A DNA stretch of 64,000 nt from an uncultured Lachnospiraceae bacterium. GTDB taxonomy: Bacteria; Bacillota; Clostridia; Lachnospirales; Lachnospiraceae. The stretch is taken from NCBI GenBank assembly GCA_900546325.1, contig URCR01000008.1, positions 15,772 through 79,771 of the forward strand, in the 5' to 3' direction. The number at the start of each line of letters is the position of its first letter. The stretch's first letter is position 1. Positions 35,703 to 43,449 of the stretch are shown piece by piece. Below the pieces are notes generated by a model. The model had not been told where the DNA came from, did not search any database, and saw nothing but the letters and a program-made list of their open reading frames with translations. The translations under genes were made by a program, and so were the position numbers.

Positions 35703-36803
35703 CTACGACAATTTCTTCAAAATCCTTTTTTCATTTGTTCTTGAAAAATCACTTAACCGATAGGAGCGAACTCTTGTCTTGACAATGAGCGGAATCAAAA
35801 AACCATTATTTGCAAGTTTCGCACATCTATTAATAACCGTTTTGTTTGTTACACCAATCATCTTGCTTACTTCAATTGGTGTAAACTCATATAATCGCTT
35901 TTTTAACAGGAACGCTAAGAATTCTTTTTCTTTTGCATTTAAATAGAACAGGCTTCCTTCTAACTCATCGTTCTCGGATGCTTTCGATAGCTCACATACC
36001 TTTTTAGAATACAATTCCATCATTTTCAAAAAATAATTGATCCAAATTTCCGGATGGGGAGGATTTTCTCTTCCTGAATAATACAATGCAGGTAATCCCA
36101 TTTGCAGCGATGCATAATACTCATCTGGATCATAGGCAAAATATTCTTCCAGAGAACCTATTCCATTAAAACCGTATCCATAATAATCAAGAATATATCC
36201 TGACATCAGTCTGGCAGTTCTTCCATTTCCGTCTTCAAAAGGATGAATAGTAACCAGTTGATAATGAACTACAGCAGCAATGATCAGCGGATGATCATCT
36301 GTGGTATTTACATATTCGACAAGTTCCTCCAATAACACTGGAATATCTATATACTCCGGTGGGATATATTCTGGTACTCCCGTTTCAGAATCATATACTG
36401 CAAACAATACGCCTGGTGGCATAGGTCCTCTTAATCCCATCTTTTCTTTTGAAGCACCTTTTTCAACCATTGCCTGCACTTCAAGAATCATCTCTTTTGA
36501 AAAAATTTCTTTCTTTTTCAACTTTTCTTCCAAAAGATTTAAGGCCAGAAAGTAATTACGAACTTCTTGTTCTGGTTTTAAAAAATGTTTGTGAGGATCA
36601 CTATCAATGGCTTCATTTGCCTGTTTTTCAGTCAATGGATTCCCCTCAATCTTATTAGAAGCATATGAACTTTTTTTCTTGGAGTTTTTTCTAAGTTTAT
36701 TTTTTGTAACAGGTGGCATTTCTATCGTGCTGAGAGAAAAACGATTTTCATCAATTTCCGATATCCTTTTTAAAATTTCATTCGTTAACATGACCTTTAT
36801 CAC
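35703..36803 (-). CDS. Fic-domain AMPylase-like protein (canonical motif)
   Basis: 366 aa. The Fic motif HPFEDGNGRTAR (residues 187-198) is fully canonical, so nucleotide transfer to a target hydroxyl is likely. The N-terminal SNKIEGN (S49-E53) is the inhibitory helix of class II Fic proteins. A C-terminal winged helix-turn-helix (FTPIEVSKMIGVTNKTVINR) follows. I chose a GTG start at 36803 because GGAGGTG lies 6 bases upstream; an ATG at 36818 contains that site itself. Island-borne; no separate antitoxin gene is seen. Confidence 0.85.
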   Translation of the reverse strand: MIKVMLTNEILKRISEIDENRFSLSTIEMPPVTKNKLRKNSKKKSSYASNKIEGNPLTEKQANEAIDSDPHKHFLKPEQEVRNYFLALNLLEEKLKKKEIFSKEMILEVQAMVEKGASKEKMGLRGPMPPGVLFAVYDSETGVPEYIPPEYIDIPVLLEELVEYVNTTDDHPLIIAAVVHYQLVTIHPFEDGNGRTARLMSGYILDYYGYGFNGIGSLEEYFAYDPDEYYASLQMGLPALYYSGRENPPHPEIWINYFLKMMELYSKKVCELSKASENDELEGSLFYLNAKEKEFLAFLLKKRLYEFTPIEVSKMIGVTNKTVINRCAKLANNGFLIPLIVKTRVRSYRLSDFSRTNEKRILKKLS

Positions 36804-36956
36804 ATTATCCACCTCCATTTCATCAATATATATTATATCGTTTCGTAAATTATTTTTCCACTAATATTTCACTATTTTTTCACTATTTTTCATTATTTCA
36901 TCGCCTTCGCCAACGAAGCCAGCAATGTTTTCTTCTCAACCGACATTCCAGATTTT

Positions 36957-37341
36957 TTACTCCGGCTGATTATCAAGCCAGTCATCAAAACTCTTTTTTG
37001 AAATTCTGTATTTTCCACCATCCAACTGAATCCAACGGAATTCTTTTTTTCTTTAATAATGCATAGACCGTTGGGCGGCTCACATCTAATATTTCCTGTA
37101 TTTCCTTTACGGTATAACATCTTTTTTTCTTTATGAGTTCTTCCCGGTCACTTAAAATTGCAATCATTTCGTCTATCACATCTTCCAGTCTAGGCTCCGT
37201 GTAACGATACAAGTATCCTAACATCCTGGTCGCCGTATAATCTGTATTCAAATTCTTATAGGCTATCTCTGCACAAAGTTCTTTCGGATATCCTTTAGCA
37301 AGTAAAACCTTGTATAATTCATCTGTTCTTTCTGATCCCAT
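36957..37341 (-). pseudogene. Excisionase-like HTH protein, frameshifted in an A7 tract
   Basis: The N-terminal 65 residues are helical; then YTVKEIQEILDVSRPTVYALL is a MerR/excisionase-type helix-turn-helix. In the open frame the protein ends at 36985 with a poor tail. One base less in the A7 run (37044-37050) gives KKKEFRWIQLDGGKYRISKK and a tail SFDDWLDNQPE to a stop at 36957-36959, which is the family's normal winged part. So a single extra A breaks it. GGAGAG lies 7 bases before the ATG at 37341. Slippage could restore the full product in part of the cells. Confidence 0.8.
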
Positions 37342-37371
37342 AAACCATCTCTCCTGTAAATTTTATTCTAC

Positions 37372-37470
37372 TTAAATCAATACGCCCTCCAAATGATCTA
37401 GCTCATGCTGACATATCTGTGCAGTCCAACCGTCAAATTTTAAATCCTGTTTTTCATCTTCAAAAGTCTA
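37372..37470 (-). pseudogene. def: Peptide deformylase C-terminal fragment
   Basis: In one minus-strand frame: FDGWTAQI then CQHELDHLEGVLI, the HExxH metal site and C-terminal motif of peptide deformylase. Only this piece is present, and a stop interrupts the frame just upstream. It is a gene scrap in the island, between the HTH and radical SAM genes. Confidence 0.75.
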
Positions 37471-37524
37471 TTTCATAATAATTTCAACATTTGTTCAGGA
37501 AATCAAGATGATCAAGAATTCTAT

Positions 37525-38424
37525 CTATATAAAATCAAAAAGTGATAGTTGCTCACACTTATCTTTTTCTTCATAGGTATGCAGATATTCAAACACTTTA
37601 TCATTATCATGAACAATATGATATTTATCACATGTTTGATCGAATATCTTCAACAGTCTTTTTTCATTTGGACTCGGCAAAATATATTGATTACCATAAC
37701 AGGCAATATATTTTTCTTTCAGCCCGGGAAACAGACGATCCAATTGTTTATAGAAGTATTCACGATTCCCTTCTCGCAAAGTCAAACCCATACCAAAATT
37801 TATAATCCCATACACTTTTGCTTCAACGCAATAGTTTAATATGCCACGCAGATTTTCTTCAGTATCGTTGATAAACGGCAATATCGGACACAACCATACA
37901 ACCGTAGGAATGCCCTCTTGATGCAAAATCTTTAACGCTTCATACCGTTCTTTGGTTGTGCTCACATTAGGCTCTAATTTCCGACACAACTGTTCATCGT
38001 AAGTAGTTAATGTCATCTGTACGACACATTTCGTTTTTTCATTGATTCTTTTTAAAATATCTAAATCACGAAGCACTTGGGTTGATTTCGTGATCAGGGT
38101 AAATCCAAACCCATATTTTTCAGCAAGTAACAATGATTTTCTCACATACTGCAAGTCATTTTCCAATGGAATATATGGATCGGTCATTGCTCCGGTACCT
38201 ATCATGCACCGCTTCCGTTTTCTTTTCAGAACATCTTCCAGCAGCTCAAGTGCATTCCGCTTTACTTCAATGTCTTCAAATGCATGATCCATATGATAGC
38301 AATTACTTCTTGAATCACAATAAATGCAGCCATGCGTGCATCCCCGGTATAGATTCATTCCATTGGATGCCGATAAAATCCCTTTTGATGTTACATAATG
38401 CATTTCCCCAAAACACCCTTTCAT
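37525..38424 (-). CDS. SPL-family radical SAM protein
   Basis: 299 aa. The cluster motif is C29-THG-C33-IY-C36, a CX3CX2C arrangement, within MNLYRGCTHGCIYCDSRS. This is the spore photoproduct lyase-like (SplB/Rv2578c) class, but it lacks the long N-terminal region of true SplB and its function is unknown. An internal ATG at 38403 (MHYVTSKG) is an alternative start; AGG lies 6 bases before 38424. First gene read from the tRNA side of the island. Confidence 0.82.
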   Translation of the reverse strand: MKGCFGEMHYVTSKGILSASNGMNLYRGCTHGCIYCDSRSNCYHMDHAFEDIEVKRNALELLEDVLKRKRKRCMIGTGAMTDPYIPLENDLQYVRKSLLLAEKYGFGFTLITKSTQVLRDLDILKRINEKTKCVVQMTLTTYDEQLCRKLEPNVSTTKERYEALKILHQEGIPTVVWLCPILPFINDTEENLRGILNYCVEAKVYGIINFGMGLTLREGNREYFYKQLDRLFPGLKEKYIACYGNQYILPSPNEKRLLKIFDQTCDKYHIVHDNDKVFEYLHTYEEKDKCEQLSLFDFI

Positions 38425-38496
38425 CTATCGCCTACTCTTGTTTCCTACACACATCTGGAAGAGATAATTAACCTTTTATTCTTCTTATGAAAATAG

Positions 38497-38544
38497 AAAA
38501 AGCAGGTCATGACTCAGCTAATCCAGCTAATCATTTCCTGCTTT
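38497..38544 (-). terminator. Terminator of the tRNA-Arg transcript
   Basis: On the minus strand AAAGCAGG pairs with CCTGCTTT, followed by TTCTATTTTC. It lies just inside the island, so the element supplies the terminator for the tRNA. The loop has a short direct repeat ATTAGCTG. Confidence 0.6.
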
Positions 38545-38551
38545 ATCTGAC

Positions 38552-38623
38552 CGTTCCCTGCGAGAATCGAACTCACAACTAGTGCTTAGGAGGCACTTGT
38601 TATATCCATTTAACTAAGGGAAC
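38552..38623 (-). tRNA. tRNA-Arg (anticodon CCT)
   Basis: 72 bases without CCA. Acceptor GTTCCCT/AGGGAAC, D stem GTTA/TAAC, anticodon stem AGTGC/GCACT with loop CTCCTAA (anticodon CCT), and T stem GTGAG/CTCGC with loop TTCGATT all pair. It reads AGG codons. Its last 16 bases are duplicated at 34128-34143. A promoter-like TTTCAA-17-TATACT lies upstream near 38665-38690. Confidence 0.95.
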
Positions 38624-38745
38624 ATGCATCTGCTTTGCCGAAACAAAGCAATACGTTTTTTCACACTGTTATTAGTATACCAAATATTCTCTCATTTTGA
38701 AATACTTATTTTGAAACTTTTTAAAACTTTTTCGCCTTCCCGCTT

Positions 38746-39621
38746 TTACCGGAAATTAATCATTCCCTGCAGCCATATGTTTGCCTTGAATCTGCGTCCC
38801 ACTTCCGGCACCCCAAAGACACTGTCTTTCGGTACACAGACATCAAACTGCAGCTCATTGACATCCATTGTGAATACATAGAGCTCCTTTGCGGTTCTCT
38901 CATTTCTGCATTCCCGTATTTTTAAAATTTCTCCCAGAATGGAATACTGATCACATTCTGCACCGTACGGCATAAAGTATGTATCTACAATTGTATAGAC
39001 ATCGTTTGTCATCAACTTCTTGGAAACTTTCGAGTAAGTATCCATGTCATCTAAAGTCAGCGTCTCCATCGCTTTCTCATCACCACTTTTTGCTGCACTT
39101 AACAGGAGCATCCGGTTTCTCGCTTCCTCCTGCTGACTCTGAACCTGATGATCATTCTTTTTGATCGGAAGTAAAATACTTCCGGAAAGCGCCATACATG
39201 AAAGTGTGAGCGATGTAGTCTTTTTAGAAACTCCGCCGGCATTTTTCATCTGTTTGTATTCCATGCCGTTGATCAGATGGAAAATGAGGGTAATCCCGAC
39301 CCGGACATCTTCGCACACACCAAGGTACATTTCCCTGTCAATCCTTTTTTCCACAATGATATCTTCATAAGAAGTAATACCACTCCCCTTTAAATAAGGG
39401 AAGTAGTATTCCATCTCAAATTTCTCACCATCACAGTCCCCGCACAAAATAATCCCCATATCTTCAGAATATTCCTTTCGGTATTCACAAAATATTCCAT
39501 CTTCCGCGCCCGCTGTCTCTTCATGGCTTGTGAAATTTTCCTCTGTATCTTTCAGAACTTCTTTCAGTTCTTTTTTCGTTTTCAGATGGTCAAATCCGAT
39601 TGCTTTTAAATACTGATGCAC
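38746..39621 (-). CDS. DUF3881 family protein
   Basis: 291 aa, soluble, no catalytic motif recognised. The start HQYLKAIGF and the central GMEYKQMKNAGG region match DUF3881, a Lachnospiraceae family commonly encoded beside serS. Start is GTG at 39621 with GAGG 8 bases upstream, overlapping the end of serS spacing (11 bases), so it is co-transcribed with serS. Function unknown. Confidence 0.75.
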   Translation of the reverse strand: MHQYLKAIGFDHLKTKKELKEVLKDTEENFTSHEETAGAEDGIFCEYRKEYSEDMGIILCGDCDGEKFEMEYYFPYLKGSGITSYEDIIVEKRIDREMYLGVCEDVRVGITLIFHLINGMEYKQMKNAGGVSKKTTSLTLSCMALSGSILLPIKKNDHQVQSQQEEARNRMLLLSAAKSGDEKAMETLTLDDMDTYSKVSKKLMTNDVYTIVDTYFMPYGAECDQYSILGEILKIRECRNERTAKELYVFTMDVNELQFDVCVPKDSVFGVPEVGRRFKANIWLQGMINFR

Positions 39622-39632
39622 GTTTTTTTCCT

Positions 39633-40910
39633 CTATTTGATCTCAGTCTTACCACCCATATATGGTTGTAATGCAGCAGGAATCTTAATAGAACCGTCTG
39701 CCTGAAGGTTGTTCTCCAGAAATGCGATCAGCATTCTAGGTGGTGCAACGACTGTGTTATTTAATGTGTGGGCAAAATATTTTCCGTCCTCACCTTTTAC
39801 TCTGATATTTAATCTTCTTGCCTGGGCATCTCCGAGGTTTGAACAGCTTCCAACTTCAAAATATTTCTGTTGTCTTGGTGACCATGCCTCTACATCGACA
39901 GATTTCACTTTCAGATCCGCAAGGTCTCCGGAACAGCATTCCAGTGTACGAACCGGAATATCAAGAGAACGGAACAGATCTACTGTATTTTTCCACATCA
40001 CATCATACCATTTCATACTCTCTTCCGGTTTACATACAACGATCATTTCCTGCTTTTCAAACTGGTGAATGCGGTAGACACCTCTCTCCTCAATTCCATG
40101 TGCTCCTTTTTCTTTACGGAAACATGGGGAGTAGGAAGTCAGTGTTCTTGGCAGTGTCTTTTCATCAAGCATAGTATCGATGAATTTTCCGATCATAGAG
40201 TGTTCACTTGTACCGATCAGATATAAGTCTTCCCCTTCAATCTTGTACATCATAGAATCCATCTCTGCAAAGCTCATAACGCCTGTTACCACATTGCTGC
40301 GGATCATAAACGGAGGAATACAGTAAGTAAATCCGCGGTCGATCATAAAGTCACGCGCATAAGAAATTACTGCTGAATGTAATCTTGCAATATCTCCCAT
40401 CAGATAGTAGAATCCGTTTCCGGCCACTTTTCCTGCACTTTCCAAATCGATTCCATCAAATTTTTCCATAATTTCTGTATGATATGGAATCTCATAATCT
40501 GGTACAACCGGTTCCCCATATCTCTCTAATTCCACATTTTCACTGTCATCTTTTCCAATCGGAACAGACGGATCAATGATGTTTGGAATCGTCATCATGA
40601 TTGTCTTGATCTTCTCTTCTACTTCTTTTTCTTCCACTGAAAGCTTCTCAATCGTATCTCCCTGAGCTGATACTTGTCTTTTGTACTCTTCTGCTTCTTC
40701 CTTTTTCCCTTGAGCCATGCATGCTCCGATCATTTTGGAAATTTTATTTTTCTCCGCACGAAGCGCTTCTACTTCCTGCTTAATCTCTCTGTTTCTCAGA
40801 TCCAATGCAATTACTTCATCCACAAGCGGAAGTTTGCTGTCCTGAAATTTGTTCTTAATATTCTGCTTTACAATATCTGGATTCGCTCTTAAAAATTTAA
40901 TATCTAACAT
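39633..40910 (-). CDS. serS: Seryl-tRNA synthetase
   Basis: 425 aa. N-terminal long coiled-coil arm (residues about 30-100) and class II core: motif 2 region (FRKEKGAHG) and motif 3 (LNNTVVAPPRMLIAFLE). It charges serine onto tRNA-Ser. AGGAG precedes the ATG. No T-box leader is visible, because it follows DUF4446 and parB closely on the same strand. Confidence 0.95.
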   Translation of the reverse strand: MLDIKFLRANPDIVKQNIKNKFQDSKLPLVDEVIALDLRNREIKQEVEALRAEKNKISKMIGACMAQGKKEEAEEYKRQVSAQGDTIEKLSVEEKEVEEKIKTIMMTIPNIIDPSVPIGKDDSENVELERYGEPVVPDYEIPYHTEIMEKFDGIDLESAGKVAGNGFYYLMGDIARLHSAVISYARDFMIDRGFTYCIPPFMIRSNVVTGVMSFAEMDSMMYKIEGEDLYLIGTSEHSMIGKFIDTMLDEKTLPRTLTSYSPCFRKEKGAHGIEERGVYRIHQFEKQEMIVVCKPEESMKWYDVMWKNTVDLFRSLDIPVRTLECCSGDLADLKVKSVDVEAWSPRQQKYFEVGSCSNLGDAQARRLNIRVKGEDGKYFAHTLNNTVVAPPRMLIAFLENNLQADGSIKIPAALQPYMGGKTEIK

Positions 40911-40931
40911 TTATTTTTCTCCTCATACCTT

Positions 40932-41471
40932 TTATTTTTTCAAATCTGCAATGTCTTTGAGCGCATATGCTTCCTGGAAAATTGCTTTTTCTAATGATTC
41001 CGTTTCTTCCGATGACAGTTCTACATAACTTTCACCTTTTACGATCTCCTTAATATAGTTGTAGCAGCCTTCCCGGCTATGCATTGCATTTAGCACAAAT
41101 CCATTGTCATTTGCATCAAGCAGCGTCAACACAAAGCTGAGATTTCCTCCCATCTCCTGAAATGCGTCGTACTTGACAATTCCAATCTTTTGATAATTTC
41201 CCTCCAGCCTCCGGTAAATCTCTTTTATATTCTGCCGGTTCAACTTTGCCATATGGGATAAATTATCAATCTCATCCAGTCGATCCGTAATACTCTGCTC
41301 CATCGACCTTCCGTCTTTGCCTTTCATAAATGCATTGTAACTGCTTTTTAACCGATTATATTTCATATGAATACTTATGACAAGTGCAAATAAAATCACG
41401 ATCAAAATCAGCAATCCAATGAAAAGAAATACCGGATCAAACCCAAGATGAAATAGTAAACTGTCTTCCAT
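40932..41471 (-). CDS. DUF4446 family membrane protein
   Basis: 179 aa. One membrane segment at residues about 11-34 (DPVFLFIGLLILIVILFAL), a coiled-coil stretch, then a small domain with FQEMGGNLSFVLTLLDANDNG, the DUF4446 core. GGAGG precedes the ATG. Conserved between parB and serS in many Clostridia; role unknown, perhaps in chromosome or cell-pole organisation. Confidence 0.8.
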   Translation of the reverse strand: MEDSLLFHLGFDPVFLFIGLLILIVILFALVISIHMKYNRLKSSYNAFMKGKDGRSMEQSITDRLDEIDNLSHMAKLNRQNIKEIYRRLEGNYQKIGIVKYDAFQEMGGNLSFVLTLLDANDNGFVLNAMHSREGCYNYIKEIVKGESYVELSSEETESLEKAIFQEAYALKDIADLKK

Positions 41472-41506
41472 ATTTCCTCCTTTTTCAAATGGTTCGTGTA
41501 TCGGTT

Positions 41507-42427
41507 CTACTGATGGATAGACATGATCATTTCAAATATATGTTCCAACTCTTCGTCTGAATAATATTCAATCTCTATTTTTCCTTTTCCCTTTGATTTC
41601 TGATTGACACTGACTTTCGTTCCGATCACTGTCCTCATTTTTTCTTCCAGATCCCGGTAAATAAAATCATTGCTGTTATCTTTTTTCGGTTTTTCCTTTT
41701 TCGGTGTCTTCAAAGCTTTTACAAGTTTTTCCGTGTCACGCACGCTCAGTTTTTCATCGAAAATTTTGTTGGCAAGAATATATTGCTGCTCTTTATCTTC
41801 TATTGCAAGAAGCGTTCTTGCATGTCCTGTAGAAATCATGTCATCAATAATCATCTGCTGCACTTTTTCATCAAGCTTCAACAAACGCATGGAGTTTGTA
41901 ACCGCTGTTCTGCTCTTCGAAACACGTTCTGCCACTTCGTCCTGCTTTAATTGAAATTCTTCCAGCAGCCTCTTGAATGCCTGAGCCTCCTCAATCGGAT
42001 TGAGGTTTTCCCTCTGAATATTTTCGATCAAGGCAATCTCCACCATTTCCTGATGAGAGTATTCTCTGACAATTACCGGAACTTCTTTTAATCCTGCCAT
42101 TTTTGCAGCACGCCATCTTCTTTCTCCGGCAATAATTTCATAATAATCACCTTTTTTTTGAACAAGAAGTGGCTGAAGTACACCAAATTGCCGAATAGAA
42201 TCTGCCAGTTCAATCAGAGAATCCTCATCAAAATTTTTCCTTGGCTGAGCACGATTTGGCTCTACTTTTGTTATCTTTACTTTTTGTTCTCCAAGTACAG
42301 GCATTGTTGCTTTTTCTTTTACAGACGCCTGCCCACTTGTCTTTTCTTTGCTCGTATTCGCCTTTGGTTTATGATCCGGAATCAGGCTGTCCAACCCTTT
42401 TCCAAGACCGCCTCTTTTTACTGCCAT
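41507..42427 (-). CDS. parB: Chromosome-partitioning protein ParB (Spo0J)
   Basis: 306 aa. CTP/parS-binding core: GERRWRAAKMAGL, LIENIQRENLNPIEEA, and helix-turn-helix KQDEVAERVSKSRTAVTNS. The protein loads on parS and spreads along origin DNA, recruiting SMC and controlling replication and sporulation with ParA. Its ATG overlaps the parA stop (TAATG), a coupled pair. Two parS sites lie 830 bases away in the parA promoter region. Confidence 0.95.
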   Translation of the reverse strand: MAVKRGGLGKGLDSLIPDHKPKANTSKEKTSGQASVKEKATMPVLGEQKVKITKVEPNRAQPRKNFDEDSLIELADSIRQFGVLQPLLVQKKGDYYEIIAGERRWRAAKMAGLKEVPVIVREYSHQEMVEIALIENIQRENLNPIEEAQAFKRLLEEFQLKQDEVAERVSKSRTAVTNSMRLLKLDEKVQQMIIDDMISTGHARTLLAIEDKEQQYILANKIFDEKLSVRDTEKLVKALKTPKKEKPKKDNSNDFIYRDLEEKMRTVIGTKVSVNQKSKGKGKIEIEYYSDEELEHIFEMIMSIHQ

Positions 42428-43194
42428 TACTCTTCTCCTTTATGAATCACTTCTTCTGCCAAAAGCATATAACTTTCAGCTCCCGATGATTTTGGGTCAT
42501 AAATATTAATTGGCAATCCATGACTTGGCGCTTCTGCCAGTCTGATATTTCTCGGTATAATTGTCTTATAAATTGTCTGATCCAAATTATCCTTTACATT
42601 TTCCACTACCTGAAGCGACAGATTTGTTCTGGCATTATACATTGTAAATACAACACCTTCCATCTCCAAATCCGGGTTCAGTCTTTCTTTCACCAATTCA
42701 ATTGTGTGCATAAGCTGACTCAAACCCTCCAGCGCATAATACTCACACTGGATCGGAACCAAAACAGTATCTGCTGTTGTCATTGCATTAATCGTCAACA
42801 TACTCAGTGACGGAGGGCAGTCTACAATTACAAAATCATAATTTTCTCTGATTTTTGCCACTTCATCGCGAATGATAAATTCCTTGTTTTCTACACCAAT
42901 TAATTCAATCTCCGCAGCCGACAGATCAATGTTTGTAGGAAGTAAGTCAAGATTTTCAAAAACCTCTTTGCACAGGCACTCTTCTACACTCGCGCGCCCA
43001 ATGATCAGATCATATACTGTTCTCTCTACATTATCTTTGTCAACTCCCAACCCACTCGTCATATTTCCCTGTGGGTCCATATCTATCGCTAATACTCTTT
43101 TACCCAACGCGCTCAAGCATGAGGATAAGTTAATAGCTGTGGTCGTTTTTCCTACGCCGCCCTTCTGATTGGCAACTGCTATTATTCTTCCCAT
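42427..43194 (-). CDS. parA: Chromosome-partitioning ATPase ParA (Soj)
   Basis: 255 aa. Deviant Walker A KGGVGKTTTAINLS near residue 10, DMDPQGN and the DCPPSLSM Walker B-like motif. It binds DNA as an ATP dimer and moves ParB-parS complexes; in spore-formers it also affects DnaA. AAAGGGG precedes the ATG by 8 bases. First gene of parA-parB-DUF4446-serS-DUF3881, all on one strand with short gaps. Confidence 0.95.
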   Translation of the reverse strand: MGRIIAVANQKGGVGKTTTAINLSSCLSALGKRVLAIDMDPQGNMTSGLGVDKDNVERTVYDLIIGRASVEECLCKEVFENLDLLPTNIDLSAAEIELIGVENKEFIIRDEVAKIRENYDFVIVDCPPSLSMLTINAMTTADTVLVPIQCEYYALEGLSQLMHTIELVKERLNPDLEMEGVVFTMYNARTNLSLQVVENVKDNLDQTIYKTIIPRNIRLAEAPSHGLPINIYDPKSSGAESYMLLAEEVIHKGEE

Positions 43195-43222
43195 ATTAGT
43201 GTCCCCTTTCTCTTGCTTTTTT

Positions 43223-43228
43223 ATTATA
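43223..43228 (-). promoter_or_regulatory. Extended -10 of the parA promoter
   Basis: TATAAT on the minus strand preceded by TG one base away (TGTTATAAT), an extended -10 that can work without a good -35. The parS sites lie 29 and 66 bases upstream, so ParB spreading could damp its own promoter. Confidence 0.5.
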
Positions 43229-43256
43229 ACACTAAAAGGAAGTTTAATCTACACAA

Positions 43257-43272
43257 TGTTTCACGTGAAACA
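43257..43272. promoter_or_regulatory. parS: parS site 1
   Basis: TGTTTCACGTGAAACA, a perfect 16-bp palindrome identical to the classical Firmicute parS. It is the nucleation site for ParB. Confidence 0.93.
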
Positions 43273-43293
43273 TTTATTTTATTTTTGTTCTAA

Positions 43294-43309
43294 TGTTTCA
43301 CGTGAAACA
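43294..43309. promoter_or_regulatory. parS: parS site 2
   Basis: Second perfect copy of the same 16-bp palindrome, 37 bp from the first (centre to centre), in the divergent gap between parA and the alpha/beta hydrolase gene. Confidence 0.93.
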
Positions 43310-43449
43310 TTTTTCTATTTCAGCTTTTCTTGATTTCTTTTGTGTAGTATAATAGAAAAAAAGAAACTGAATTAAAGTATACTGTAATGTCATTCTTTAT
43401 TATATCACAAAGTACCTTACAGGAATACCGCCACGAAAGGAGTTCTTCT

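Larger units (their letters stand above)
34144..38551. mobile_element. 4.4-kb island integrated at tRNA-Arg(CCT)
   Basis: Bounded by the 16-bp direct repeat, with the intact tRNA at one end and its 3' fragment at the other, the standard geometry of integration into a tRNA gene. It holds an ATPase-DUF4869 pair, a Fic gene, a frameshifted excisionase-like HTH gene, a deformylase fragment and an SPL radical SAM gene. The DNA looks more AT-rich than its neighbours. No integrase is present, so it is a remnant, or is mobilised in trans. Confidence 0.75.

Noticed and set aside
38552..38567. Reading the 16-bp att match as a chance repeat
   Set aside because: It coincides exactly with the tRNA 3' end and has the right orientation, and the DNA between is accessory; chance is unlikely.
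40932..43194. Plasmid-type partition system
   Set aside because: parA-parB with chromosomal parS near dnaA, serS and mnmG is the standard chromosomal locus.
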